Assembly: GCF_030035675.1 (NCBI RefSeq)
Contig: NC_084481.1
Location: 232,840,927 to 232,904,926 of the forward strand
DNA length: 64,000 nt
Origin: Rhineura floridana
Taxonomy: Eukaryota; Chordata; Lepidosauria; Squamata; Rhineuridae
Direction of reading: 5' to 3'
Shown here: piece by piece, positions 21,095-31,533 of the stretch
How the letters are laid out: each line of letters starts with the position of its first letter
How positions within the stretch are numbered: position 1 is the first letter of the stretch
Position numbers and translations under genes: made by a program
Notes under the pieces: generated by a model
What the model saw: only the letters and a program-made list of their open reading frames with translations
Told to the model about the DNA's origin: nothing
Databases searched by the model: none

Positions 21095-21560
21095 GCTAGG
21101 CTCCGTCAAGAATGAGCCGTAGCTGCTCTCTGGTGGACCGCCTCTCCCAATATGAACCTACCCGGACACTGCGCTCAACATCTAAGGCCCTCCTCCGAGT
21201 GCCATCCCATCGAGAAGCTCGGAGGGTGGTGACTAGAACCAGGGCCTTTTCTGTGGTGGCCCCCGAACTGTGGAACAGCCTGCCCGATGAGGTGCGCCTG
21301 GCGCCGACGCTACCATCTTTTCGGCGCCAGGTGAAAACCTTTTTATACTCCCAGGCATTTTAATGTGTGTTTTAATGGTATTTTCATCATTATTTGTATT
21401 TTTGGATGTTGTTTGGTTCTTTTATTGTTTGTTTGTTTTGTTTTCTTGATTTATTCTATTTATTGTATTTATATATTGCTTGTTTTTTATCTTTTTGTAC
21501 ACCGCCCAGAGAGCCTTCGGGCTTAGGGTGGTATATGAATTAAATAAATAAATAAATAAA
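21095..21560 (+). repeat. L2-like LINE 3' end with readable ORF2 C-terminus
   Basis: An open frame of 83 codons (21112-21363) ends ...AFSVVAPELWNSLPDEV and SFRRQVKTFLYSQAF, the characteristic C-terminus of this LINE group. It is followed by a 3' UTR with 'acaccgcccagagagccttc' and an (AAAT)n tail. The frame is intact to the stop codon, so the copy is relatively young. 5'-truncated at about 21095. Confidence 0.85.
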
Positions 21561-22586
21561 CCTTGCATCCATCTTTTCGCTCTTTCACGAGGTTCAAACG
21601 ATGATGATCTGGTTTCTCTCTGCATGCCTTGCAATAGGACTTTTGACCTGTTTTCAGATTCTCATCTATATGACCCCCACAGCAACTCTCAGGTTTTGAA
21701 ATGTCTTGTTTCCAAATGCTCAGACGCTGTCAGGGTCCGGCATTTCTTGAATTTGCAAGGGAAACTTCTCTGAAGGAGGGCGAGCAAGCGATAAGGCAGG
21801 GTCTGCTGTTGCAGTCCCCATCTTGTTTCTGCAGAGGCAAGTAAACTTAGGTGCTATTTCTTCCCCTCTCCTGCCAGCCTTTTTGAAACCCACTTCCCTG
21901 ATGTGTGAACGGGCACCATCGTGGGCCAGAATGCTAATGAAGCCGTCTCCATGGAAACTGGCTCATTTTTGCTGGCCCCCTCCAATTCTTGGGCTCTGCT
22001 GTGTTTCAAAATTTCAAGTGCAGATCCTAAATCATTTTTAAAAAAATGCCACGAGGAAGGAAAGAACTGTCAGCATCTCCTTGTGAATCAAGTTCCTCGT
22101 CCCCATTAAGGAATATTGCAAGAATCCCAAGATGTCTCATTTTCCTTGCTTGAAAGAGGGGGAAGAATGAATGACATGTGCAACATTTCTTCTTCCAAAC
22201 TTGATCTAAGGATTGCCTTGCAGGTCCTTCCCACCCAGCATCCTGATTCCGACAGCAGACAACCAAAGGCCACTGAGAACCTGGCATGCAGAGTGTCAGG
22301 TACTGCCCGCAAACGTGGAGGTTCTGTTTAGCGTATCATCTCCAGACCCAGAAAAAGTCATTTAAGCTAATTGTCACTTAGGCTGGAATGTGAAGGAGCC
22401 GCTAGGCTAAGCTGGCCTCCTGTTTTAAAGATTTGGGTTACACAGTATGTCGCGATATTTAAGTTCCTTTCAGATTTAAAACTATGCTTTCTATTGTAAT
22501 TTGAAGTTAAAATGTCTACTTACTTGGTTTCCATGTATGTCCCCTATTTGGGTTCTCTTGTACGAATATAAATTGTATCTAGAAGG
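21561..22586. other. Unassigned intronic sequence
   Basis: About 1 kb without a recognised feature. Confidence 0.25.
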
Positions 22587-22786
22587 AACAATAATGCTGG
22601 GAAAGACAGAAGGGAGTAGAAAAAGAGGAAGGCCAAAGAAGAGATGGATTGATTCATAAAGGAAGCTACAGACCTGAACTTACAAGATCTGAACAGGGTG
22701 GTTCACGACAGATGCTGTTGAAGGTCGCTGATTCGTAGGGTCGCCATAAGTCGTAGTCGACTTGAAGGCACACAACAACAAACAAG
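22587..22786 (+). repeat. Bov-B (RTE) LINE 3' end
   Basis: 'ataatgctgggaaagacaga' encodes the MLGKTEGSRKRGRP region of the Bov-B ORF2, then 'cgccataagtcgtagtcgac' and the (ACA)n tail. Confidence 0.88.
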
Positions 22787-22793
22787 GAACCTT

Positions 22794-23242
22794 GCCTTCA
22801 CTCAAGACCACTAATAACAATCCCTACGTCAGTCAAATGTGTAAGTGGAGGGAGCCGTGTAATCTAGTGGCCGTCGTCACATGGATTCCACACGTGGGTA
22901 CCACGTTGTGCAGGGTTGTTCTGAGGTACTCCAAGGACTAAGCACAGCCCCGTGACCCAATTTGCCCCCCCAAAATAAAAATTGCATATGCTGATTTGCA
23001 GGTGCCACTGGGAAAACTAGGGTAGAAAATGGCTAGAGTCTCACCAGTGGCTTTGCAATAGCTGCCCCGTAAGGCGAGAAGAAAAGCGTAAGTTTTGATA
23101 AAAGAGGAACAAGGACAGGGGGGCTGGGGTCCGCTCCAGAAGACTCCACGCTCGGCCCCCTAACAATGCCCTTTCCATTGTGTGAAGAGGAACTTCCTTT
23201 TAATCTGACCCAACTCTACCACAAATCTCCTTCATTAAATCA
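22794..23242. other. Unassigned intronic sequence
   Basis: No feature recognised. Confidence 0.25.
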
Positions 23243-23382
23243 CACAGGAACAGAGGAAGCTGCCTTATACTGAATGAGACCATTGGTCCACCCAGGACAG
23301 TACCACGTACACTGACTGGACGTGCCCCTGGGGGTTGAACTGCATGCAAGGCAAATGCTGTACCACTGAACTACAGCCCTTC
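23243..23382 (-). repeat. tRNA-headed SINE (family 1)
   Basis: Complement of the SINE: 'gaagctgccttatactgaat', 'gaccattggtccacccag', then head 'gcatgcaaggcaaatgctgt' and 'accactgaactacagccc'. Confidence 0.75.
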
Positions 23383-23410
23383 CAAATAAGCATATTTAAG
23401 ATGTCTCCAG

Positions 23411-23595
23411 ATTGAATAGAGGATGCTGCCTTATACAAAGACAGGCCACTGTCCATCTAGCTTAGTGTTGTCTACACTGACCGGCAGGGACTCTCCAGGG
23501 TTTCAGACATGGGACATCCCCAGCCCTACCTGGACATACAAGAGACTGGGTCTGGCACCCCCCTGCATGCAAAGCAGATACTCCGGCACAGGGAA
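23411..23595 (-). repeat. tRNA-headed SINE (family 1)
   Basis: A second copy in tandem orientation with the one before: 'ggatgctgccttatacaaag', 'ccatctagcttagtgttgtc', and head 'gcatgcaaagcagatactcc'. Confidence 0.75.
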
Positions 23596-23600
23596 AGCCT

Positions 23601-23707
23601 GCAGCACCAAGTGTTCCTAGGTGGTCTCCCATCCAAGTATTAACCTGGCTTGACCCTGCTTAGGTTCACAGGATGATCGTATGCATTCAGGTAGCACAGC
23701 CACAGAC
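23601..23707 (-). pseudogene. 5S rRNA pseudogene
   Basis: Read on the minus strand this is a near-full-length, diverged 5S rRNA sequence. The internal-promoter region is well kept (complement of 'ggtctcccatccaagtatta' and 'gaccctgcttag'), and both ends are recognisable (complement of 'cagcaccaagtgttcct' for the 3' end and of 'gtagcacagcc' for the 5' end). It lacks a SINE-type body or tail, so it looks like a retroposed or dispersed 5S pseudogene rather than a 5S-headed SINE. With many substitutions it is unlikely to be functional. Confidence 0.75.
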
Positions 23708-24734
23708 CCTGGGTTATATACCCTGGGTATATAATAGTACAAGGAATATAATAGTACAAGGAATGACATTTTCGAAAGCGCTCTGAAAAATAAGGCATCT
23801 TGCACTGAACAACTTTTCTGCTTCTGTGGCCCTGTTGTGGGTACTTAAGGGTTAGGGTCTTTCTGGCTTTCATTGGCTAAACTGCTGTGAGGTCACAGAG
23901 GGGCTTGCTCATTTATTTATTCATTCGTTTAAATAATCAGTATCCCCTGTTTTAAGAGCAAAGCTCTCGGCACTTTACATCGCCATTCCAGGACTGGAAT
24001 GCCCAGTGCAATTTACTCCTTCAGATAGCAGCTGCAGACTTTGGTTGCGACCTTGCATACACACCCCTGCACACTCACACCAATTGCCCAGCTTAAATCC
24101 CTCTATCTGGAAGCTGCTGTTCAGCATGGTCCTAGCCATCTCTACTCAGAAGTGAGTCCTACTGAATTCAGTAGGGCTTACTCCCAGGGAAATGTGAGGA
24201 TTGCAGCCTTAGCCATGGAGGGGGAACAGTCCAGAGGTGAAGCTGCATCTGTTGAATTATAACCTGCCATACAGCTGTGAAAGGCACAGAGTCTCTGTCG
24301 GGAAGGATGCAAGTGTAGATTGGGTCTTAAACTGGGCCACTTGGCAGCAGTACAGAGGTACAATATAAGTGGACTCAACTAGCCAGATGAAATCTATAAA
24401 AAGGGGGGATGTTCCTTAAGCTCTCTTTTGAAACCGAGTGTGGAGGGTAGTCCTCTGTATGATGGGGGGGGGGGATGTCTCCCTGCAGACTGCCCTAATT
24501 TCCATGTCTGGCTCTTCAGATTCTGTGAGAGCGCCAATCTATCTTTGCATGTATGCTCTCTTGTGGCTAAAAGCAACCGCATTACTCTGTGTCAATAATT
24601 TGCTTTCTCTAAAAAGGAAAAATAAAGAGAACCTGGACGTTCAGGGTGCTTTGATTGCCAGCAAATGTACAGTGTAAGCAGGCAAACATCCAATAGGTGA
24701 AGACAGAGAGAGAGACATTGTAAAGCTGTCTTTG
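23708..24734. other. Unassigned; one MITE arm
   Basis: A short tandem duplication ('atagtacaaggaatataat' region, 23735-23765) and one arm of the small MITE of 13787 at about 24140-24215 ('gtgagtcctactgaattcag'). The remainder is unassigned. Confidence 0.3.
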
Positions 24735-24812
24735 CCAACCTGTGTTGTCCCCCCCCCCGACGTTTTGGACAACAACTCCCATCAGCCCCAGCCAGCAAAG
24801 GCTGCATCTGAA
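24735..24812. repeat. Partial family 1 hAT-type MITE
   Basis: 'tttgccaacctgtgttgtcc' then 'gacaacaactcccatcagcc' and 'ccagccagcaaaggctg': one arm plus centre of the common palindromic MITE. Confidence 0.6.
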
Positions 24813-25224
24813 GGGCAGTGGGAGTGGTTTGAATACTATGTTGCATTTGTTGCATATTATTTTATGTTCTTGTTTCAGACCTGACTGTTTTTGTATGTTG
24901 CCTAGAGAGCTTGATGTTGTGAGGGGGCACGCAAATGCAAATCATAAACTTTTTTTCAGTGCTGTGAATGTGTGTTCAAATGGCTTCTGTTGCATTTCGG
25001 AATGCCTTGTCTCATATCTTTGCTTTCAGAACACCGGCCTGTATCCTTAACCCCAAGCAAGCAGAGCATGTGGCCAAAGTGGTTGCACCCCACCCATAGC
25101 CACCCCTGCCGCTTCACTGGGCGTCTAAACACCCTCCTGTGCCTAGGCAGACCGGAAGCAGGTTTTTGGACTGTGTCTGGCTGCAGTGGGTGCTGCCAGT
25201 TTTGTAGATTTACCTTTAACACCG
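24813..25224. other. Unassigned intronic sequence
   Basis: No clear feature. 'ttgtatgttgcctagagagc' could be an old LINE tail. Confidence 0.25.
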
Positions 25225-25524
25225 TAAATATTAGGCAGGCGCCATCTCTGTTATCTTTTCGGTGCCTACTGAAGACCTTCCTCTTTCAACAAGCCTTTTA
25301 AGTAGAGACCGTATCCCAGTCTGCGTCTGTGCTCAAATTGCTTTTTAAGATGTTTTTTAAATTTGTTTTTTTTTTTTATGTTTTTAAGATGTTTTGTTTT
25401 GATATGTTTTAAAGTCTTTTCTTTTTAGAGTGCTTTTAGTGTTTTTGTTTACTGCCCTGGGCCCCTTCTGGGAGGAAGGGCAGGATATAAATTTAATAAT
25501 AAATAAATAAAATAAATAAATAAA
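25225..25524 (+). repeat. L2-like LINE 3' end
   Basis: 'aaatattaggcaggcgccat', 'actgaagaccttcctctttc', a T/A-rich 3' UTR, then 'gccctgggccccttctggga' and an (AAAT)n tail. The short frame before 25301 ends ...SFRCLLKTFLFQQAF, like the other copies. Confidence 0.85.
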
Positions 25525-25640
25525 CAGATTGCCAGCAAACTCTTCTAGTAATTCTTACGAAGAATTACTCTCTGTTTTTCCACTCTTGTGAACCCTTGAG
25601 TGAAATGAGGGATCTTAATCCATATTGCTCAGTATATCAA

Positions 25641-25852
25641 ACAGGGATGGGAAACCCAGGCCTGGGGGCCAAGTGCGGCCCTCAGGTCTCTCTGTCTGGC
25701 CCTTGGAACTCTCCCCAACCCCTCTCCTAATTGGTCCTGCTTTGCACTCTCCTAGAGTATTTCTGCCTGGCAGGAACGCCTCCTTGAACTCTGAAAATGC
25801 TTCTTGCTTGCCAGAATGGAGGACAGAGAGATGTGTGTATGTGTAGAAACTG
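25641..25852 (+). repeat. hAT-like repeat (CAGGGATGGGAAACC start)
   Basis: Begins 'cagggatgggaaacccaggc' and continues 'gccaagtgcggccctcaggt', the common start of a hAT family with CAGGGRTGGGGAA termini. The other end was not found, so it is probably truncated by the following MITE. Confidence 0.5.
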
Positions 25853-25968
25853 CAGAGCTTGGAAAAGTTACTTTTTTGAACTACAACTCCCATCAGCCCA
25901 ATCCAGTGGCCATGCTGGCTGGGGCTGATGGGAGTTGTAGTTCAAAAAAGTAACTTTTCCAAGGTCCG
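25853..25968. mobile_element. Palindromic hAT MITE (TIR CAGAGCTTGG)
   Basis: Near-perfect palindrome: 'cagagcttggaaaagttact' and 'gaactacaactcccatcag' mirror 'ctgatgggagttgtagttc' and 'agtaacttttccaag'. Same family and size as 26778-26894, which has a perfect target duplication. Here the right end has decayed ('ccaaggtccg') and no duplication is visible. Confidence 0.82.
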
Positions 25969-26159
25969 CCTACTGTAAAAAGAAGTAAAACTTGCATTTG
26001 CATTTACTTATAGGCTAGTATAGAACCAGAGAAGGGTGGTAGCTACTCTCTTGTTAACAAATATGGAATGCAGGGGTGTGATTGTATGCAAGCAAATGTC
26101 TCAGTGTGCTTAAAGGGAATGAAATCTGGATGCTATTGTACAGCATGAATGGAAAAAAT

Positions 26160-26560
26160 GGAAATGGACTGCCTTCAAGTTGATCCTGACTTATGGCAAC
26201 CCTACAAATAGGGTGTTCATGGTAAGCGGTATTCAGAGGGGGTTTCCCATTGCCTCCCTCCGAGGCTAGTCCTCCCCAGCTGGCCAGGGCCTACTCAGCT
26301 TGCCACAGCTGCACAAGCCAGCCCCTTCCTTGTCTGCAACTGCCATCTGGGGGGCAACTCGGCTCCTTGGGACTCTGCAGCTTGCCCACGGCTGCACAGG
26401 TGGCAGGGCACGTAACCCCTGAACCACTCCCTGTGGGGGTGATCTTTAGCTGGCCCTTGACACCCAGGAGACACAAGCGGGGATTTGAACTCACCGACTC
26501 TGGACTCCCAGCCAGGCTCTCCTCCCCACTGTGCTATACCAGCTGTGCTAATTAACCAAA
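26160..26560 (-). repeat. Sauria-type SINE (tRNA head, Bov-B-like tail), expanded or composite copy
   Basis: On + it begins with the complement of the tail ('gactgccttcaagttgatcc', 'tgacttatggcaaccctac'). It ends with the complement of a tRNA-like head ('gatttgaactcaccgactct', 'ccactgtgctataccagctg'). Longer than the copy at 38997 by about 170 bp because the middle contains extra GC-rich sequence. The tail resembles the Bov-B tail at 22740-22780. Confidence 0.65.
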
Positions 26561-26740
26561 GGCCTGGATAAACAGAAACGTCTTTGCCTGGCACCTAAAA
26601 ACTGACAGAGGGGTGCCAGGTGTGTCTCCCTGTTGTTGCATGCCCCCCCTCCGCATTGCCCTTGGCGGGGTGCCAAGAGAAGGGCCTCTGATGAAGATTG
26701 CAGGGTCCGGCCTGGATCGTATGAGTCATGGCCAGGGGAC
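26560..26740 (-). repeat. L2-like LINE internal fragment
   Basis: 'ggataaacagaaacgtcttt', 'gcctggcacctaaaaactga' and 'cagggtccggcctggatcgt' match the complement of the L2 region seen at 58690-58745 in part. Diverged. Confidence 0.45.
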
Positions 26741-26777
26741 TTCCAGCAAGCGATTGATTGGTCCCTGCCCCTATAAC

Positions 26778-26894
26778 CAGAGCTTGGAAAAGTTACTTTT
26801 TTTGAACTACAACTCCCATCAGCCCAATTCAGTGGCCATGCTGGCTGGGTCTGATGGGAGTTGTAGTTCAAAAAAGTAACTTTTCCAAGCTCTG
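26778..26894. mobile_element. Complete palindromic hAT MITE with perfect 8-bp TSD
   Basis: 117-bp palindrome with termini 'cagagcttggaaaagttact' and 'agtaacttttccaagctctg'. The flanks 26770-26777 and 26895-26902 are both cctataac, a perfect 8-bp hAT duplication. The termini match those of the 998-bp element at 27535, its likely longer relative. Confidence 0.93.
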
Positions 26895-27029
26895 CCTATA
26901 ACATTGCCGTTCTTGGCATATAAGGCTTTCATCAGAGTAACACCCAAGCTAGCTGTTGCCCAGGTTTGGAGATGGTGCATCCAGAACTTGCTCTAATCTA
27001 ACGGCTGTTTCTGGCTCTTGGAGGATCAA

Positions 27030-27246
27030 GCTATCCACTGCTGCTAGCTACAAAATCTGTGTTCTCTTTCCACTGTGGGAGGCAGGGTGCTTCTGAATAC
27101 CAGTTTCTGGCAATCACAAGGGGGGAGAATGCTGTTATACTCTGATCCTGCTTGTACGCTTCCTATGGACATCTGGCTGGCCACTGTGACAACAGGAAAC
27201 TGGACTAGATGGCTTTTGGCCTGTTCCAGCAGGCTCTTATGTTGCA
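27030..27246 (+). repeat. CR1-L3-type LINE 3' fragment
   Basis: 'gcttctgaataccagtttct', 'ctggctggccactgtgacaa', 'aactggactagatggctttt', 'ccagcaggctcttatgttg'. Confidence 0.78.
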
Positions 27247-27342
27247 TTCTAACTTTCCATAATTCTGTGACTGTTTAACTCTTGCAAAAAAAAAATTATA
27301 GCTTCATTTTAAATTTTCTTGTCTGTGTGTATTAAAAAACTC

Positions 27343-27516
27343 CTACCATAGCTCAGTGGCAGATCATCTAGCTTTCGTGCAGAGGGACCCAGGTTCAGTA
27401 GGGCTAGGAGAGGCTTCCTGCCTGAAATCCTGGAGAGCTGCTGCCAGTCTGTGTAGGCAATACTGAGCTAGATGGACCCATGGACTGACTCAGTATTAGG
27501 CAGTTCTCTATGTTAC
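27343..27516 (+). repeat. tRNA-headed SINE (family 1), near complete
   Basis: Head 'ctaccatagctcagtggcag' (A box TAGCTCAGTGG) and 'gacccaggttcagta' (B box region), body 'gcctgaaatcctggagagct', 'aatactgagctagatggacc', tail 'ggcagttctctatgttac'. Confidence 0.85.
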
Positions 27517-27534
27517 TATTGGGGGGGTGAGCCT

Positions 27535-28532
27535 CAGAGCTTGGAAGATTACTTTTAAAAAGTAATAAATTACAGCTACGATTACATGGCCCAGAAAAGT
27601 AGTAATTGTCATTATTATTACAATTGCTCTGAAAGTAACTGATCACTTTACTTTTTCTCAAAGATAATCACTACAATTACTTTTCAGTTACTTTTTTAAA
27701 AAAACGCCTACAAGGTGCTGGCCTTGGCTGCTGCACATCGAAGTAGCCTAAAACAACATTAAAAATAAACACACACATACAGAGGTAGTAGAATAATTCT
27801 TTTTATCCGTAAGATAGCAGTGGTGGTCTCTCCACTGGTAAGGGAGGTGTGGAGGGAGGCAGAGGCCACAGCTCAGGTCTTTGCACATCAAACCAAGTAC
27901 AACCCCCCCTACTCAGCCAGCAAGCATAATCTCTCTCACTTAACCACCTCCCGGACCCTGCCCTGCCACAAACCAAGGGACACGCACCCCAGCAAACATT
28001 TTCCCCTGAGATGCAAAAAACTTAAAATACTGCAAATGCAGCACAGTAGCCAGAGAGGGTGGTGGAGGCCACCTTGTGTGCCAAGTGCAAACACAGTATT
28101 CACACACATTGTCATCTTTCACCTCCACAGTTCTTTATCTCCATTCAGCTGCTGCCTCCTTCTCCTCCTTTATCCATGTTCTTGCCCTCCTGCTCCATTC
28201 TTCTCCCTCCACTCCATTCTTCTCCACCACCATCCATTGTTTTCTCCACTCCACTCCACAGAGCATGAGGGAAGAGCGACACTGCACAGAAGCCCAGTTT
28301 GAGGCACGTGATTTTCATCCACAAATCAGAGGAGCAGAAGACTTCCCCTGCTTCCCCCCCCCAAGTAATGCCCAAAAGTAATGCTGGAAACATTACAATT
28401 ACTCCACAAAAGTAGTAAAATTACCTCTAGTTCTATTATAACCAAAATGTAAAGGAATTACCCACTCGTTCCTCAAAAAAGTAATGAATTACAAGTAATT
28501 TGTTACTTGTGACAAATTTCTTCCAAGCTCTG
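27535..28532. mobile_element. 998-bp non-autonomous hAT element with 8-bp TSD
   Basis: Termini 'cagagcttggaagattactt' and 'cttccaagctctg' are inverted repeats. Flanks 27527-27534 (gtgagcct) and 28533-28540 (gcgagcct) match at 7 of 8. The subterminal regions repeat short 'agtaat' and 'aattac' motifs, typical of transposase-binding arrays in hATs. The centre (27800-28380) is C/T-rich unique sequence with no transposase features. Confidence 0.88.
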
Positions 28533-28609
28533 GCGAGCCTTCATGTTTCACCCTCATGGGCTGAGGGGAGGGTTGGGGAGGGCGGATATGGGTTGGAGAC
28601 ATCACATAT

Positions 28610-28860
28610 TTTCTAATCTGTGTCTATGCTGGGACTGCTTTTTAATATGTTTTAAATGCTTTTTTAAAAAAAAAAGTTTTAACATGGTTTGTTTTAATAT
28701 ATTTTTAAGAATGTTTTGTTGTAATATATTTTAAAGTCTGTTTTTATGATGTTTTAGAGTGTTTTTAGCACTTTTGTTTACCAACTTGGGCTCTTACTGG
28801 GAGGAAGACCGGGATATTTATTTATTTATTTATTTATTTATTTATTACATTTGTATACCG
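28610..28860 (+). repeat. L2-like LINE 3' end and (TTTA)n
   Basis: 'gctgggactgctttttaata', 'tttaccaacttgggctctta', 'ctgggaggaagaccgggata', then (TTTA)n at 28818-28846. Confidence 0.7.
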
Positions 28861-28965
28861 CCCCATAGCCAAACTCTTTGGACGGTTTGCAACAATTAAA
28901 CATAAAAACAAATATACAAATTTAAAAACATAAATTTAAAAGGCAATTAAAACACATGCTAAAAT
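28847..28965 (-). repeat. L2-like LINE tail, inverted
   Basis: 'acatttgtataccgccccat', 'agccaaactctttggacggt': complement of a tail with 'accgtccaaagagtttggct'. Confidence 0.55.
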
Positions 28966-29005
28966 TAATAATAATAATAATAACAACAACAACAACAACA
29001 ACAAC

Positions 29006-29095
<90 letters not shown>
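28965..29095. repeat. (AAT)n/(AAC)n microsatellite
   Basis: About 130 bp of uninterrupted AAT triplets with an internal AAC block at 28983-29005. Confidence 0.97.
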
Positions 29096-29114
29096 TCTAC
29101 CTCTACAGGTCACT

Positions 29115-29384
29115 GATTACTCTTGAAGGTGGGCAAACTCAGCTTGGATCGGCGCTGCAGTGAACATCACAGGAGAGTGTCTGAGGCTGACTTCGGGTGA
29201 GTTTTCCACATTCTCATGCCAAGCTAACTCTATTATCATTCTCATGCTTTTTTTTTTTTTTTGCAACGCATTCTTTAAGGTGGCACATGGGGTTGAAATA
29301 AGGCAGCCACCATGTTCTAAAGAGGCAGAAAGGCATCTGCAGAATCTTTTCTCGAATAGATGGCGCGACATGTACAAGATAACC
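29115..29384. other. Unassigned sequence
   Basis: Nothing recognised apart from a poly(T) at about 29250. Confidence 0.25.
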
Positions 29385-29389
29385 TTTAT

Positions 29390-29790
29390 TTTTTTGTTTA
29401 TTTATTTATAAACTGCACTTTCATATAAAATGTATACAGTGCAAAAATACAATACTGTAATTAAAAAATCAGAACGTCAGAGATATCAGTAAAAGCTCGT
29501 TGGCGAAGAGTCTCAGTCTTTTCTTAATGATACAGTTTCAGAAGATGTCTGAAAGAGAGCAGGGATGACTCCTGCCAAACTTCTATTGGCAAGGAGTTCC
29601 ACAGGGCAGGGCCTGGCCCCCTAAAGGCTCGGTCATTGGTAAAGACCAGTGGGCTCCTGCTGGCGGCGTATAAATGAAATAATAAATAAATAAAATAAAA
29701 ATAAAGACCAGCCAAACTTCCAGGGCATCTGGCTGGGATCACCAAAGGTGCCGCATCAGAAGACCTTTACAGGCTGAAGCTCTTTCCGTT
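29390..29790 (-). repeat. L2-like LINE 3' end with a 53-bp LINE tail inserted
   Basis: Minus strand: ...GPALWNSLPIEVWQ and SFRHLLK motifs of the L2-like ORF2 C-terminus are readable around 29530-29620. A short insert (29650-29702: 'tgggctcctgctggcggcgt' plus (AAAT)n) lies between two copies of 'aaagaccag' (29641-29649 and 29703-29711). Confidence 0.75.
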
Positions 29791-29857
29791 GTGTTGACCT
29801 GGTCTCCTTTGGAAGGAAGGGCAGGATATACGTTTAATTAATAAATTAGGCCAAATT

Positions 29858-30021
29858 AGGAAGGCCAAACAAGAGATGGATTGATTCCATAAAGGAAGCC
29901 ACAGACCTGAACTTACAAGATCTGAACAGGGTGGTTCATGACAGATGCTCTTGGAGGTCGCTGATTCATGGGGTTGCCATAAGTTGTAATCGACTTGAAG
30001 GCACATAACAACAACAACAAT
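29858..30021 (+). repeat. Bov-B (RTE) LINE 3' end
   Basis: 'aggccaaacaagagatggat', 'ctgaacagggtggttcatga', 'gccataagttgtaatcgact', (ACA)n tail. Confidence 0.88.
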
Positions 30022-30973
<952 letters not shown>

Positions 30974-30978
30974 TAAAC

Positions 30979-31362
30979 TAAGAGAAAAATCAACTCATTT
31001 GAAATGTGGTGTTGGAGGAGAGCTTTGCGGATACCATGGACCGCGAAAAAAACAAATAATTGGGTGTTAGAACAAATTAAACCAGAACTATCACTGGAAG
31101 CTAAAATGATGAAACTGAGGTTATCATACTTTGGAAACATAATGAGAAGACATGATTCATTAGAAAAGACAATAATGCTGGGAAAAACAGAAGGAAGTAG
31201 AAAAAGGAAGGCCAAACAAGAGATGGATTGATTCCATAAAGGAAGCCACAGACCTGAACTTACAAGGTCTGAACAGGGTGGTCCACAACAGATGCTCTTG
31301 GAGGTCGCTGATTCGTAGGGTCGCCATAAGCCATAATCGACTTCAAGGCACATAACAACAAC
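30979..31362 (+). repeat. Bov-B (RTE) LINE 3' end in GNG2 intron
   Basis: Starts about 77 bp after the splice donor. Open frame 31004-31231 reads KTNNWVLEQIKPELSLEAK, EKTIMLGKTEGSRKR and so on; one deletion relative to 41585 disturbs the frame near 31205. Tail 'gccataagccataatcgact' and (ACA)n. Confidence 0.9.
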
Positions 31363-31370
31363 ATTCTAAA

Positions 31371-31533
31371 ACGGGAATGGGGAACCTGTGGCCCTCCAGA
31401 TGTTGTTTGGACTCCACCTCCCATCAGCCCTGGCCAGCATGGCCAATTGTCAGGAATGAAGTAAGTTGAGAATCAGGAATGAAGTGAGTTGGGAGTCCAG
31501 CAACATCTGAGGGCCACAGGTTCTCCATTCCTG
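31371..31533. repeat. Palindromic hAT-type MITE (family 1)
   Basis: Ends 'gggaatggggaacctgtggc' and 'gccacaggttctccattcct' are inverted. The internal 'ctccagatgttgtttggact' is mirrored by 'gagtccagcaacatctgag'. A tandem duplication of 'aggaatgaagtaagttg' interrupts the centre. Confidence 0.75.

Noticed and set aside
23243-23382. tRNA gene from the tRNA-like head
   Set aside because: It has A and B box remnants but no cloverleaf and is joined to a SINE body; the same is true of every tRNA-like head in the window.
28922-29113. Poly-isoleucine/valine open frame
   Set aside because: Translation of an (AAT)n microsatellite.
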